DNA of 64,000 bases from the NCBI RefSeq assembly GCF_000982825.1, contig NZ_CP011047.1:682001-746000 (forward strand), given 5' to 3'. The notes beneath the pieces are model-generated. The model saw only the letters and a program-made list of their open reading frames with translations, did no database searches and had not been told where the DNA came from. The first letter of the stretch is position 1, and each line of letters starts with the position of its first letter. Source of the stretch: Cronobacter sakazakii. Lineage in GTDB: Bacteria; Pseudomonadota; Gammaproteobacteria; Enterobacterales; Enterobacteriaceae. This document shows, piece by piece, positions 1-9,091 of the stretch. The position numbers and the translations under genes are program-made.

Positions 1-990
1 CATGTCTGCCAGTGATTTCAGCGGACGCTTGTTGGAACCGGTGATCGCACGACCGCGACGGCCGTTATCCAGCAGGGCGTCTACCGCTTCCTGCAGCATA
101 CGTTTTTCGTTGCGTACGATGATGTCCGGCGCCGCCAGATCCAGCAGACGTTTCAGACGGTTGTTACGGTTGATCACGCGACGATATAGATCGTTCAGAT
201 CCGACGTTGCGAAACGACCGCCATCCAGCGGAACCAGCGGACGCAGATCCGGCGGCAGCACTGGCAGCACGGTCAGGATCATCCACTCCGGCTTGTTGCC
301 AGACTGTACGAACGCTTCCAGCAGCTTGATGCGCTTGGTCAGCTTTTTACGCTTGGTTTCGGAGTTGGTTTCGTTCAGCTCTTCGCGCAGCTGCTCGCAC
401 TCGGCTTCCAGGTCCATGCTTTTCAGCAGAGCCTGAATAGCTTCGGCGCCCATTTTCGCGTCGAACTCGTCACCGAACTCTTCCAGCGCGTCCAGGTACT
501 GCTCTTCAGTCAGGATCTGGCTGCGCTCGAGGTTGGTCATGCCACCCTCGATAACCACGTAAGATTCGAAATACAGTACACGTTCGATATCGCGTAGCGG
601 CATATCCAGCAGCAGACCGATACGGGACGGCAGTGATTTCAGGAACCAGATGTGCGCGGTCGGGGAAGCCAGTTCGATATGGCCCATGCGCTCACGACGC
701 ACTTTAGTCTGGGTCACTTCAACACCGCACTTCTCACAAATCACACCGCGGTGTTTCAGGCGCTTGTACTTACCGCACAGGCACTCATAGTCTTTTACCG
801 GCCCAAAGATACGGGCGCAGAACAGACCATCGCGCTCCGGTTTGAAGGTACGGTAGTTAATGGTTTCCGGCTTTTTAACTTCACCGAAAGACCAGGAACG
901 GATCATGTCTGGCGACGCCAGAGCAATTTTGATCGCATCAAACTCTTCGGTTTTAGTTTGCGCTTTCAGAAACTTTAATAAGTCTTTCAC
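1..990 (-). CDS. rpoC: RNA polymerase subunit beta-prime, N-terminal part (gene runs off the left edge)
   Basis: Largest catalytic subunit of RNA polymerase. Only the first 330 codons are in the window; the family protein is about 1,400 residues. Translation starts at a GTG (positions 990-988) and reads VKDLLKFLKAQTK, as in E. coli. The N-terminal zinc site is visible as CLCG followed by CEKCG around residues 70-88, then the long clamp region. It lies 76 bases downstream of rpoB on the same strand and closes the rplJ-rplL-rpoB-rpoC operon. Because the start is GTG, an ATG-only search would miss it. Identity is not in doubt. Confidence 0.97.
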   Translation of the reverse strand, partial: MKDLLKFLKAQTKTEEFDAIKIALASPDMIRSWSFGEVKKPETINYRTFKPERDGLFCARIFGPVKDYECLCGKYKRLKHRGVICEKCGVEVTQTKVRRERMGHIELASPTAHIWFLKSLPSRIGLLLDMPLRDIERVLYFESYVVIEGGMTNLERSQILTEEQYLDALEEFGDEFDAKMGAEAIQALLKSMDLEAECEQLREELNETNSETKRKKLTKRIKLLEAFVQSGNKPEWMILTVLPVLPPDLRPLVPLDGGRFATSDLNDLYRRVINRNNRLKRLLDLAAPDIIVRNEKRMLQEAVDALLDNGRRGRAITGSNKRPLKSLADM

Positions 991-1066
991 GGATTGGCTC
1001 CCGTCGGAGTTAGCACATTCCGGCGTCGGGTGTTACCCCGACGCCAGTGACCTGTTTGAGCGAGAA

Positions 1067-4000
1067 TTACTCGTCTTCCAGTTCGATGTTGATGCCCAGC
1101 GAGCGAATCTCTTTCAACAATACGTTGAACGATTCCGGCATGCCCGGTTCCATCTGATGGTTGCCATCCACGATGTTCTTATACATCTTGGTACGGCCGT
1201 TCACGTCATCAGACTTAACGGTAAGCATTTCCTGCAGGGTGTAGGCGGCGCCATAAGCTTCCAACGCCCACACTTCCATCTCACCGAAGCGCTGGCCACC
1301 GAACTGCGCCTTACCACCCAGCGGCTGCTGAGTAACCAGGCTGTAAGAACCGGTGGAACGAGCGTGCATCTTGTCGTCAACCAGGTGGTTCAGCTTCAGC
1401 ATGTACATGTAACCTACGGTTACCGGACGTTCGAACTGTTCACCAGTACGGCCATCGAACAGGGTGATCTGACCGGAAGTCGGCAGGTCGCCCAGCTGCA
1501 GCAGCTCTTTAATTTCAGCTTCTTTCGCGCCGTCGAATACCGGCGTGGCAAGCGGCATACCTTTACGCAGGTTTTCAGCCAGACGCAGTACTTCGTCATC
1601 GCTGAAGGTGTTCAGGTCAACTTTCTGACGAACATCCTGGCCGAGGTCGTAGGCTTTCTGGATGAATTCACGCAGTTTCGCGACTTCTTCCTGACGCTTC
1701 AGCATGGCGTTGATCTTATCGCCGATGCCTTTCGCCGCCATACCCAGGTGAGTTTCCAGGATCTGACCGATGTTCATACGAGACGGTACGCCCAGCGGGT
1801 TCAGTACGATGTCTACCGGCGTGCCGTTTTCATCGTAAGGCATATCTTCGATCGGGTTGATCTTGGAGATAACACCTTTGTTACCGTGGCGGCCTGCCAT
1901 CTTATCGCCCGGCTGGATCTGACGTTTAACGGCCAGATACACCTTAACGATCTTCAGCACGCCCGGCGCCAGATCGTCACCTTGGGTGATTTTGCGGCGT
2001 TTCGCTTCGAGTTTCTTCTCAAACTCGTGCTTCAGTTCGTCGTACTGCTCAGCCAGCTGTTCCAGCTGATTCTGTTTCTCTTCGTCGGTCAGGCCGAGTT
2101 CCAGCCAGCGGTCGCGCGGAAGTTTGTCGAGCTTCTCAGCTTCAACGCCGCCTGCGATCAGTACAGCGCGAATACGGCTGAACAGACCGGCTTCGAGGAT
2201 CTGCAGTTCTTCAGACAGGTCTTTTTTGGCCTGCTTGAGCTGCATTTCTTCGATTTCCAGCGCACGTTTGTCTTTTTCCACGCCATCGCGAGTAAAGACC
2301 TGAACGTCGATAACCGTACCGGAAACGCCGTTCGGCACACGCAGAGAAGAGTCTTTAACGTCAGACGCTTTCTCACCGAAGATAGCACGCAGCAGTTTCT
2401 CTTCCGGGGTCAGCTGGGTTTCACCTTTCGGCGTTACCTTGCCCACCAGAATGTCGCCGCCGGTCACTTCCGCGCCGATGTAGACGATACCGGATTCATC
2501 CAGTTTAGAGAGCGCGGCTTCACCCACGTTCGGGATGTCAGCGGTGATCTCTTCCGGCCCCAGCTTAGTATCACGAGATACGCACGCCAGTTCCTGGATG
2601 TGAATCGTGGTGAAACGGTCTTCCTGGACAACACGCTCGGAAACGAGGATGGAGTCTTCGAAGTTGTAGCCGTTCCACGGCATGAACGCTACGCGCATGT
2701 TCTGACCGAGCGCCAGTTCACCGAGGTCGGTGGACGGACCGTCTGCCAGCACGTCGCCGCGCTCAACCGGTTCATTCAGAGACACGCATGGCATCTGGTT
2801 GATGCAGGTGTTCTGGTTAGAACGGGTGTATTTAGTCAGGTTATAGATGTCGATACCTGCTTCGCCCGGGTACATCTCGTCTTCGTTAACTTTGATAACG
2901 ATACGGGACGCATCCACGTACTGAACGATACCGCCACGTTTGGCCACGGCGGTTACACCGGAGTCAACGGCAACAGCACGTTCCATACCGGTACCTACCA
3001 GCGGCTTATCAGCGCGCAGGGTCGGAACCGCCTGACGTTGCATGTTCGCACCCATCAATGCACGGTTGGCGTCATCGTGCTCAAGGAACGGGATCAGGGA
3101 CGCACCGACAGAAACCACCTGCTGGGTGGAAACGTCCATATAGTCAACCTGGTCTGCGCTGAAGAGGCTGGATTCGCCTTTGCTGCGGCAGGTGACCAAA
3201 TCATCGGCGAAGCGGCCTTCTTCGGTCAGGTTGGTGTTCGCCTGCGCGATAACGTAGTTACCTTCTTCGATAGCGGAGAGGTAATGAATTTCATCAGTCA
3301 CCACACCGTCGGTCACTTTACGGTACGGCGTCTCAAGGAAGCCATACTCGTTAGTCTGTGCGTACACGGACAGGGAGTTGATCAGACCGATGTTCGGACC
3401 TTCCGGCGTTTCGATAGGACATACGCGACCGTAGTGGGTCGGGTGAACGTCTCGAACTTCGAAGCCTGCGCGCTCACGCGTCAGACCGCCCGGGCCAAGA
3501 GCAGAGATACGACGCTTGTGCGTGATCTCAGACAGCGGGTTGTTCTGGTCCATAAACTGAGAAAGCTGGCTTGAACCGAAGAACTCTTTCACCGCCGCGG
3601 AGATAGGCTTGGCGTTGATCATATCCTGCGGCATCAGGGTATCCAGATCGCCCAGAGACAGACGCTCTTTCACCGCACGCTCTACACGCACCAGGCCAAC
3701 GCGGAACTGGTTTTCCGCCATTTCGCCAACGGAACGGATACGACGGTTGCCGAGGTGGTCGATATCGTCCACTTCGCCTTTACCGTTACGGATATCGATG
3801 AGCTTCTTCATCACGTCGATGATGTCAGCTTTGCTCAGGATACCGGAACCTTCGATCTCGTCGCGCAGCAGAGAACGGTTGAACTTCATGCGGCCAACCG
3901 CAGACAGATCGTAACGGTCTTCAGAGAAGAACAGGTTCTCAAACAGGCTTTCTGCCGCTTCACGCGTCGGCGGCTCGCCAGGACGCATCATGCGGTAGAT

Positions 4001-5095
4001 CTCAACCAGCGCGCTCAGGCGATCGGTGGTCGGGTCGACGCGGACAGTCTCAGAAATATACGGGCCGTGGTCGAGGTCGTTGGTGAACAGCGTCTCGATA
4101 CGTTTGTGACCAGACTGGCTCAGTTTCGCCAGCAGATCCAGGGACAGTTCCATGTTGGCCGGGCAAATCAGCTCGCCAGTGGAAGCATCCACATAATCTT
4201 TCGCAGCGACTTTACCGGCGATGTATTCAACCGGAACTTCGATGTGTTTGATTTCGTCTTTTTCAAGCTGGCGGATATGACGCGCAGTGATACGACGGCC
4301 TTTTTCTACGTAGATTTTGCCGTTTGCTTCGATATCAAAGGACGCGGTTTCACCACGCAGACGCTCCGGAATCAACTCCATCTGCAGCTTGTTGTCGCGG
4401 ATTTCGAAAACCACTTTCTCGAAGAACAGGTCAAGGATCTGCTCAGTGGTGTAATCCAGCGCGCGCAGGATGATAGTTGCCGGCAGCTTACGACGACGGT
4501 CGATACGGACAAACAGGTTGTCTTTCGGATCGAATTCGAAGTCCAGCCAGGAGCCACGGTAAGGAATGATGCGTGCGTTATACAGCACCTTACCAGAGGA
4601 GTGGGTTTTGCCCTTGTCGCTGTCAAAGAACACGCCCGGGCTACGGTGCAGCTGAGAAACGATAACACGCTCAGTACCGTTAATGACAAAGGTACCGTTA
4701 TCGGTCATGAGCGGGATTTCGCCCATGTAAACTTCTTGCTCTTTGATGTCTTTAACGGTGCCTTCCGGCGCTTCGCGCTCGTAGATCACCAGACGCAGCT
4801 TAACGCGCAGCGGTGCCGAATAGGTCACGCCACGGATTTGGCATTCTTTAACATCAAAAACCGGTTCGCCAAGACGGTAGCTGACGTATTGCAGTTCCGA
4901 ATTGCCGCTGTAGCTCTGGATCGGGAATACGGAGCGGAAAGCTGCTTCCAGGCCGTACTGACCCTCAGGATCTTGCTCGATAAATTTCTGGAACGAGTCA
5001 AGCTGGATAGAAAGGAGATAGGGAACATCCAGAACTTGTGGACGTTTACCAAAATCCTTACGAATACGTTTTTTCTCGGTATAGGAGTAAACCAT
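1067..5095 (-). CDS. rpoB: RNA polymerase subunit beta
   Basis: Second-largest catalytic subunit of RNA polymerase, 1,342 residues, the same length as in E. coli. An upstream in-frame ATG at 5137 would add 14 residues (MDRVGRLVSELRNP); I chose 5095 because MVYSYTEKKRIRKDFGK is the family start. The rifampicin cluster reads SSQLSQFMDQNNPLSEITHK followed by RRISALGPGG, with Asp516, His526 and Ser531 in the sensitive form. The active-site and beta-prime-contact segments near the C terminus (GDKMAGRHGNKG, then GGKAQFGGQRFGEMEVWALE) are intact. It is co-transcribed with rplJL through an intergenic attenuator. Confidence 0.98.
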   Translation of the reverse strand: MVYSYTEKKRIRKDFGKRPQVLDVPYLLSIQLDSFQKFIEQDPEGQYGLEAAFRSVFPIQSYSGNSELQYVSYRLGEPVFDVKECQIRGVTYSAPLRVKLRLVIYEREAPEGTVKDIKEQEVYMGEIPLMTDNGTFVINGTERVIVSQLHRSPGVFFDSDKGKTHSSGKVLYNARIIPYRGSWLDFEFDPKDNLFVRIDRRRKLPATIILRALDYTTEQILDLFFEKVVFEIRDNKLQMELIPERLRGETASFDIEANGKIYVEKGRRITARHIRQLEKDEIKHIEVPVEYIAGKVAAKDYVDASTGELICPANMELSLDLLAKLSQSGHKRIETLFTNDLDHGPYISETVRVDPTTDRLSALVEIYRMMRPGEPPTREAAESLFENLFFSEDRYDLSAVGRMKFNRSLLRDEIEGSGILSKADIIDVMKKLIDIRNGKGEVDDIDHLGNRRIRSVGEMAENQFRVGLVRVERAVKERLSLGDLDTLMPQDMINAKPISAAVKEFFGSSQLSQFMDQNNPLSEITHKRRISALGPGGLTRERAGFEVRDVHPTHYGRVCPIETPEGPNIGLINSLSVYAQTNEYGFLETPYRKVTDGVVTDEIHYLSAIEEGNYVIAQANTNLTEEGRFADDLVTCRSKGESSLFSADQVDYMDVSTQQVVSVGASLIPFLEHDDANRALMGANMQRQAVPTLRADKPLVGTGMERAVAVDSGVTAVAKRGGIVQYVDASRIVIKVNEDEMYPGEAGIDIYNLTKYTRSNQNTCINQMPCVSLNEPVERGDVLADGPSTDLGELALGQNMRVAFMPWNGYNFEDSILVSERVVQEDRFTTIHIQELACVSRDTKLGPEEITADIPNVGEAALSKLDESGIVYIGAEVTGGDILVGKVTPKGETQLTPEEKLLRAIFGEKASDVKDSSLRVPNGVSGTVIDVQVFTRDGVEKDKRALEIEEMQLKQAKKDLSEELQILEAGLFSRIRAVLIAGGVEAEKLDKLPRDRWLELGLTDEEKQNQLEQLAEQYDELKHEFEKKLEAKRRKITQGDDLAPGVLKIVKVYLAVKRQIQPGDKMAGRHGNKGVISKINPIEDMPYDENGTPVDIVLNPLGVPSRMNIGQILETHLGMAAKGIGDKINAMLKRQEEVAKLREFIQKAYDLGQDVRQKVDLNTFSDDEVLRLAENLRKGMPLATPVFDGAKEAEIKELLQLGDLPTSGQITLFDGRTGEQFERPVTVGYMYMLKLNHLVDDKMHARSTGSYSLVTQQPLGGKAQFGGQRFGEMEVWALEAYGAAYTLQEMLTVKSDDVNGRTKMYKNIVDGNHQMEPGMPESFNVLLKEIRSLGINIELEDE

Positions 5096-5342
5096 AGGGT
5101 TCCTCAGCTCGCTGACAAGTCGACCCACTCTGTCCATCGAAGGGACAGTTTATGCAACACCATTTTGTTGACCGAAAAGTGGAACACTTTTCGCAATACC
5201 TGTTGCTATCACGCTTAAACCATTTCATTGCGATTTACACAGTGCCGAAACCCTGTCGCAGTATATTAAGTCGTCGATAGAAACAAGCATTGACGGGTAA
5301 CCAGCAGTAAAACAGTGTGAAACGCTACTGGTCCCCTAGCGC

Positions 5343-5395
5343 AAAAAGGCTGGTGACCAAAAAGTCACCAGCCATCAGCCTGATTTCTCAGGCTG
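5343..5395 (-). terminator. Attenuator between rplL and rpoB
   Basis: Two hairpins lie in the 317-base rplL-rpoB gap. The stronger pairs GGCTGGTGAC (5348-5357) with GTCACCAGCC (5364-5373): a 10-bp perfect stem with a 6-base loop, followed on the minus strand by TTTTT. The other, just upstream in transcription, pairs 5376-5383 with 5388-5395. In E. coli partial termination here makes rpoBC expression lower than rplJL. The rest of the gap down to rpoB (5096-5342) shows no gene. Confidence 0.85.
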
Positions 5396-5412
5396 CCACC
5401 AGAAGGGTTGGC

Positions 5413-5781
5413 TTATTTAACTTCAACTTCAGCGCCAGCTTCTTCCAGAGATTTTTTCAGAGCTTCAGCGTCATCTTTGCTCACGCCTTCTTTCAGAGCG
5501 GCCGGAGCAGATTCTACCAGGTCTTTAGCTTCTTTCAGACCCAGGCCAGTCGCGCCACGTACTGCTTTGATAACAGCAACTTTGTTAGCGCCAGCGGCTT
5601 TCAGAATAACGTCGAATTCAGTTTTCTCTTCAGCAGCTTCAGCCGGGCCAGCAGCAGCAACAGCTACAGCAGCAGCAGCGGAAACACCGAATTTTTCTTC
5701 CATTGCAGAGATCAGTTCTACAACGTCCATTACGGACATAGCGGATACTGCTTCAATGATTTGATCTTTAGTGATAGACAT
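5413..5781 (-). CDS. rplL: 50S ribosomal protein L7/L12
   Basis: Stalk protein of the large ribosomal subunit that recruits and activates translational GTPases; 122 residues, one more than E. coli. It has the N-terminal dimerisation helix (SITKDQIIEAVSAMSVMDVVELI), an alanine-rich flexible hinge around residues 34-53, and the globular C-terminal domain (EFDVILKAAGANKVAVIKAVR). Several copies bind one L10 on the ribosome. It follows rplJ with a 66-base gap and precedes the rpoB attenuator, the standard enteric layout. Confidence 0.98.
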   Translation of the reverse strand: MSITKDQIIEAVSAMSVMDVVELISAMEEKFGVSAAAAVAVAAAGPAEAAEEKTEFDVILKAAGANKVAVIKAVRGATGLGLKEAKDLVESAPAALKEGVSKDDAEALKKSLEEAGAEVEVK

Positions 5782-5847
5782 TTAATTGTTCCTGAATATC
5801 AGAATAAGTTTTATACGTAAGCAAATGCGTTGCGAGAGTAAGCGCTA

Positions 5848-6345
5848 TTAAGCAGCTTCTTTTGCGTCGCGTACAGCAGCCAGAGTACGAACCAGTTTGC
5901 CGGCAGCGGCTTCTTTCATGGTCGACATCAGACGTGCAATTGCTTCTTCGTAAGTCGGCAGAGTTGCCAGGCGATCGATCTGGGACGCCGGGATCAGCTC
6001 ACCTTCAAAGGCAGCGGCTTTAACCTCAAATTTTGCATTCGCTTTCGCGAACTCTTTGAACAGACGAGCAGCAGCGCCCGGGTGTTCCATAGAGTATGCA
6101 ATCAGGGTCGGACCAACGAACGCGTCTTTCAGGCACTCAAAAGCAGTACCTTCAACAGCACGGCGCAGCAGGGTGTTACGAACAACACGCATGTATACGC
6201 CAGCTTCGCGACCTGCTTTACGCAGTTCGGTCATTTTATCTACGGTTACGCCACGGGAATCCGCAACAACCGCAGACAGCGCGCCTTTGGCTACTTCGCT
6301 GACTTCAGCAACAATCGCTTGTTTGTCTTGAAGATTTAAAGCCAT
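5848..6345 (-). CDS. rplJ: 50S ribosomal protein L10
   Basis: Base of the ribosomal stalk, 165 residues: it binds 23S rRNA through its N-terminal domain and anchors L7/L12 dimers through its C-terminal helix. The start MALNLQDKQAIVAEV follows CAGGAG at a good spacing. L10 or the L10-L12 complex represses its own mRNA in enterics, and the 291-base leader upstream fits that scheme. First gene of the rplJ-rplL-rpoB-rpoC unit, with its own promoter just after rplA. Confidence 0.98.
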   Translation of the reverse strand: MALNLQDKQAIVAEVSEVAKGALSAVVADSRGVTVDKMTELRKAGREAGVYMRVVRNTLLRRAVEGTAFECLKDAFVGPTLIAYSMEHPGAAARLFKEFAKANAKFEVKAAAFEGELIPASQIDRLATLPTYEEAIARLMSTMKEAAAGKLVRTLAAVRDAKEAA

Positions 6346-6599
6346 TAGCTTTTGCTCCTGGATTTTAGCCGGGACACGTCCCGGAACTCACTTCACTCAA
6401 TCATAAGAAAGAGCGTCGAAATACGGTGAGCAGAAACAAGCCAAAGACTACTTAAAAAATATTCTTCAGGTTCTGTCACCGTCTACGCAGGGAATTAAGC
6501 TTCTTACGAAACACCTGCGGTCTTGGACGGAGGCCTGGATAAGGCCAGGCTCCAACCGAAAATCTTTTGTGCTCTGCTTAGCAGAACAATGGGCGTAAG
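6346..6599 (-). promoter_or_regulatory. rplJ mRNA leader (probable L10 autoregulatory region)
   Basis: Untranslated leader between the rplJ promoter and the L10 start, rich in inverted repeats; for example GGAGCCTGGCC (minus strand) can pair with GGCCTCC, and CCGGGAC with GTCCCGG just before the ribosome binding site. In E. coli the equivalent leader binds the L10-L7/L12 complex and masks rplJ translation. The exact protein site is inferred by position; I did not fold it. Confidence 0.6.
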
Positions 6600-6628
6600 A
6601 TTGTAGACAAATCCGACGCCCACGTAAA
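6600..6628 (-). promoter_or_regulatory. rplJ promoter
   Basis: On the minus strand TTTACG (6628-6623), a 17-base spacer and TACAAT (6605-6600). It lies immediately downstream of the rplA stop codon, where the E. coli rplJ promoter is known. Confidence 0.8.
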
Positions 6629-6636
6629 GAGGCGAA

Positions 6637-7341
6637 TTAGTTCGCCGCTGCGCTCAGACCAGACTGGTCTACCGCAACACCTGCGCCCATGGTGGTGGAC
6701 AGGCTAACTTTCTTGATGTACACGCCTTTAGCAGAAGACGGTTTTGCTTTTTTCAGAGCAACCAGCAGCGCTTCCAGGTTTTCTTTCAGTTTGTCAGCGT
6801 CGAAATCCACTTTACCGATGGTGGTGTGAATGATGCCGTTTTTGTCGTTACGGTAACGAACCTGACCCGCTTTAGCGTTTTTAACCGCTTCAGCAACGTT
6901 CGGCGTTACAGTACCAACTTTCGGGTTCGGCATCAGGCCACGCGGACCCAGAACCTGGCCCAGCTGGCCAACAACGCGCATTGCATCCGGGGAAGCAATA
7001 ACAACGTCAAAGTTCATTTCGCCTTTCTTGATCTGCTCAGCCAGATCTTCCATACCTACCAGCTCAGCGCCAGCCGCTTTAGCAGCTTCAGCGTTCGGGC
7101 CCTGGGTAAATACGGCAACGCGAACAGAACGGCCAGTACCGTGCGGCAGTACAGTCGCACCACGTACGTTCTGGTCAGATTTACGAGCGTCGATGCCGAG
7201 GTTTACAGCAACGTCAACGCTTTCTACGAACTTAGCGGTAGCCAGTTCTTTCAGCAGAGTGATGGCTTCGTTGATGTCGTACTGTTTGGTCGCATCAACT
7301 TTGTCACGGATCACACGCATGCGCTTGGTCAGTTTAGCCAT
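6637..7341 (-). CDS. rplA: 50S ribosomal protein L1
   Basis: Two-domain protein of the L1 stalk that contacts E-site tRNA, 234 residues, family length. It begins MAKLTKRMRVIRDKVDATKQYD and carries the conserved GPRGLMPNPKVGTVTPNV segment. In enterics L1 also represses the rplK-rplA operon by binding a 23S-like fold near the rplK start. It follows rplK after 3 bases, so the two are translationally coupled. Confidence 0.98.
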   Translation of the reverse strand: MAKLTKRMRVIRDKVDATKQYDINEAITLLKELATAKFVESVDVAVNLGIDARKSDQNVRGATVLPHGTGRSVRVAVFTQGPNAEAAKAAGAELVGMEDLAEQIKKGEMNFDVVIASPDAMRVVGQLGQVLGPRGLMPNPKVGTVTPNVAEAVKNAKAGQVRYRNDKNGIIHTTIGKVDFDADKLKENLEALLVALKKAKPSSAKGVYIKKVSLSTTMGAGVAVDQSGLSAAAN

Positions 7342-7344
7342 TTC

Positions 7345-7773
7345 TTAGTCCTCCACTACCAGGCCCATGGAACGTGCAGTACCTTCGATGGAGCGAGTCA
7401 TCGCTTCAATGTCGGCGCCAGTCATGTCAGCAGCTTTGGTCTGTGCGATTTCCTGCAGCTGAGCGCGGGTAATGGTACCCACTTTGTCTTTGTTCGGCTT
7501 ACCGGAACCAGACTTGATACCAGCCGCTTTTTTCAGCAGTACTGCTGCCGGCGGGGTTTTGGTAACGAAGGTGAAAGAACGGTCAGCGTAAACGGTAATA
7601 ACTACCGGAATCGGCAGACCTTTTTCCATGGAATCAGTCTTCGCGTTGAACGCTTTACAGAATTCCATGATGTTAACACCCTGCTGACCCAGAGCCGGAC
7701 CGACCGGCGGGCTCGGGTTAGCCATACCAGCTGCAACCTGCAGCTTAACGTAGGCTTGTACTTTCTTGGCCAT
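7345..7773 (-). CDS. rplK: 50S ribosomal protein L11
   Basis: Binds the GTPase-centre region of 23S rRNA and is needed for RelA activation on stalled ribosomes; 142 residues, family length. It starts MAKKVQAYVKLQVAAGMANPSPPVGPALGQ, the proline-rich N-terminal domain, and ends in the RNA-binding domain containing KSGSGKPNKDKVG. First gene of the rplK-rplA unit. The leader 7774-7856 contains GCCTCG/CGAGGC inverted repeats near the start, where L1 repression is expected from E. coli. Confidence 0.98.
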   Translation of the reverse strand: MAKKVQAYVKLQVAAGMANPSPPVGPALGQQGVNIMEFCKAFNAKTDSMEKGLPIPVVITVYADRSFTFVTKTPPAAVLLKKAAGIKSGSGKPNKDKVGTITRAQLQEIAQTKAADMTGADIEAMTRSIEGTARSMGLVVED

Positions 7774-7847
7774 GAAAATTTCCTCAGTTGGGTCTAGCGC
7801 CTCGACGAGGCTCCCCGTGATTAAAACGTTTTATGGGTTGGCCCCAT

Positions 7848-7886
7848 AAAAACAAAAGGCGCGAAATTGTATTCCAATCTCGCGCC
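7848..7886 (-). terminator. secE-nusG terminator
   Basis: On the minus strand GGCGCGA (7886-7880) pairs with TCGCGCC (7864-7858); after one mismatch the stem continues for 4 bp around a 5-base loop. TTTTGTTTTT follows. It sits 38 bases past the nusG stop and overlaps the rplK promoter. Confidence 0.75.
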
Positions 7887-7894
7887 CTGTGCAA
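7866..7894 (-). promoter_or_regulatory. rplK promoter, embedded in the nusG terminator
   Basis: Minus strand TTGCAC (7894-7889), a 17-base spacer, TACAAT (7871-7866). The -10 lies inside the terminator stem-loop. Transcripts should start near 7859, within the last arm of the hairpin, so they would not carry the full terminator. Confidence 0.85.
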
Positions 7895-7923
7895 CGGTTA
7901 ACCGCTGCTTTTTCGAACTCAGC

Positions 7924-8469
7924 TTACGCTTTTTCTACCTGGCTGAAATCAAGCTCAACCGGCGTAGCACGACCGAAGATAGAAACCGACACTTTCAGGC
8001 GGCTCTTCTCGTAATCGACTTCTTCCACCACGCCGTTGAAGTCAGCAAACGGACCGTCGTTAACACGAACCATCTCACCTGGCTCAAACAGCGTTTTCGG
8101 ACGCGGTTTGTCGCCAACCTGCTGCAGGCGGTTCATGATAGCGTCAACTTCTTTGTCGCTGATTGGCGCAGGACGATCAGACGTACCGCCGATGAAACCC
8201 ATCACGCGAGGTACGCTACGCACCAGATGCCAGCTTGCGTCGTTCATGACCATCTGAACTAACACATAACCGGGGAAGAATTTGCGCTCGCTTTTGCGAC
8301 GCTGGCCGCCACGGATTTCCACTACCTCTTCGGTAGGAACCATGACTTCGCCAAACAACTCTTCCATGTTGTGTAATTTGATATGCTCGCGCAGCGACGT
8401 TGCTACGCGGCCTTCAAAACCGGAAAACGCCTGAACGACGTACCAGCGCTTTTTAGGTGCTTCAGACAT
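7924..8469 (-). CDS. nusG: Transcription elongation and antitermination factor NusG
   Basis: Binds RNA polymerase through its N-terminal NGN domain and Rho or ribosomal protein S10 through its C-terminal KOW domain; 181 residues, family length. The start is [20 protein letters not shown] and the KOW domain is recognisable as [19 protein letters not shown]. It follows secE by one base. Its paralogue rfaH lies elsewhere in this window (30370-30858), so both general and operon-specific members are present. Confidence 0.98.
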
Positions 8470-8470
8470 C

Positions 8471-8854
8471 TCAGAACCTCAGGCCAGTGATAAAGGATAC
8501 CAGGCGGACCAGAATACCATCCAGCCCCCACAGGATCAGTGACATAACAGCGGTCACTGCAGCCACGATTAATGTGGTGTGCAACGTTTCCTGGCGAGTC
8601 GGCCAAATAACCTTACGGACTTCGGTTCTCGCTTCACGGGCAAAGGCGACAGTAGCTTTACCTTTTGTCGTCAACAGCGCGACACCACCCGCTGCAGCAA
8701 TCAGAATAACTACCGCAAGAGCACGCAGCGGCAGAGTCACCTCACGGTAAAGAAAGTTGCCTACGATAGCTACGATCAGCAGCGCAGCGACAACCAACCA
8801 CTTCATCACTTCCAGGCCGCGCCCGCTTCCCTGAGCTTCGGTATTCGCACTCAT
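8471..8854 (-). CDS. secE: Protein translocase subunit SecE
   Basis: Essential inner-membrane subunit that clamps SecY; 127 residues, as in E. coli. I chose [19 protein letters not shown] at 8854; an in-frame ATG at 8869 would add MTGWF, which the family lacks. Three membrane segments are visible (about residues 18-37, 43-62 and 94-118), with the conserved cytoplasmic helix [18 protein letters not shown] before the last. It is paired with nusG as usual in enterics. Confidence 0.96.
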
Positions 8855-8889
8855 AAACCAACCTGTCATAGTAAATCAGACAAACATTT

Positions 8890-8914
8890 TTGCCCCGCAG
8901 CACGTGCGAGGCAA
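8890..8914 (-). other. Strong hairpin in the secE leader
   Basis: TTGCCCCGCA (8890-8899) pairs with TGCGAGGCAA (8905-8914): 10 bp with one G-T pair and a 5-base loop. It lies 36 bases upstream of the secE start and lacks a clear T-run for termination. Function unknown. Confidence 0.5.
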
Positions 8915-9034
8915 GCCAGACCGAATTGCTCTTTTTACATTGCGCTTCGGAGTTACGCTATCTGCAGAGCCTGTCTCAGCAATGATTATGTGGAATAAAT
9001 CACTGATGAGCCAGGTTCTGGGCCGAGAGCGTGC

Positions 9035-9061
9035 AAAAAGGGCATCAAATGATGCCCTTTT
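9035..9061 (-). terminator. tufB terminator
   Basis: Minus strand: GGGCATCA pairs with TGATGCCC (9057-9050 with 9047-9040), flanked by A- and T-runs and ending in TTTTT. It follows the tufB stop by about 30 bases. Confidence 0.85.
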
Positions 9062-9091
9062 ATTGCGCATTGCGTCAAATGTTATCAGCGA

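Noticed and set aside
860..3574. A 904-codon open frame on the plus strand opposite rpoB
   Set aside because: Shadow of rpoB codon usage: rpoB is full length and conserved on the other strand, and the plus-strand product has no recognisable domains or ribosome site.
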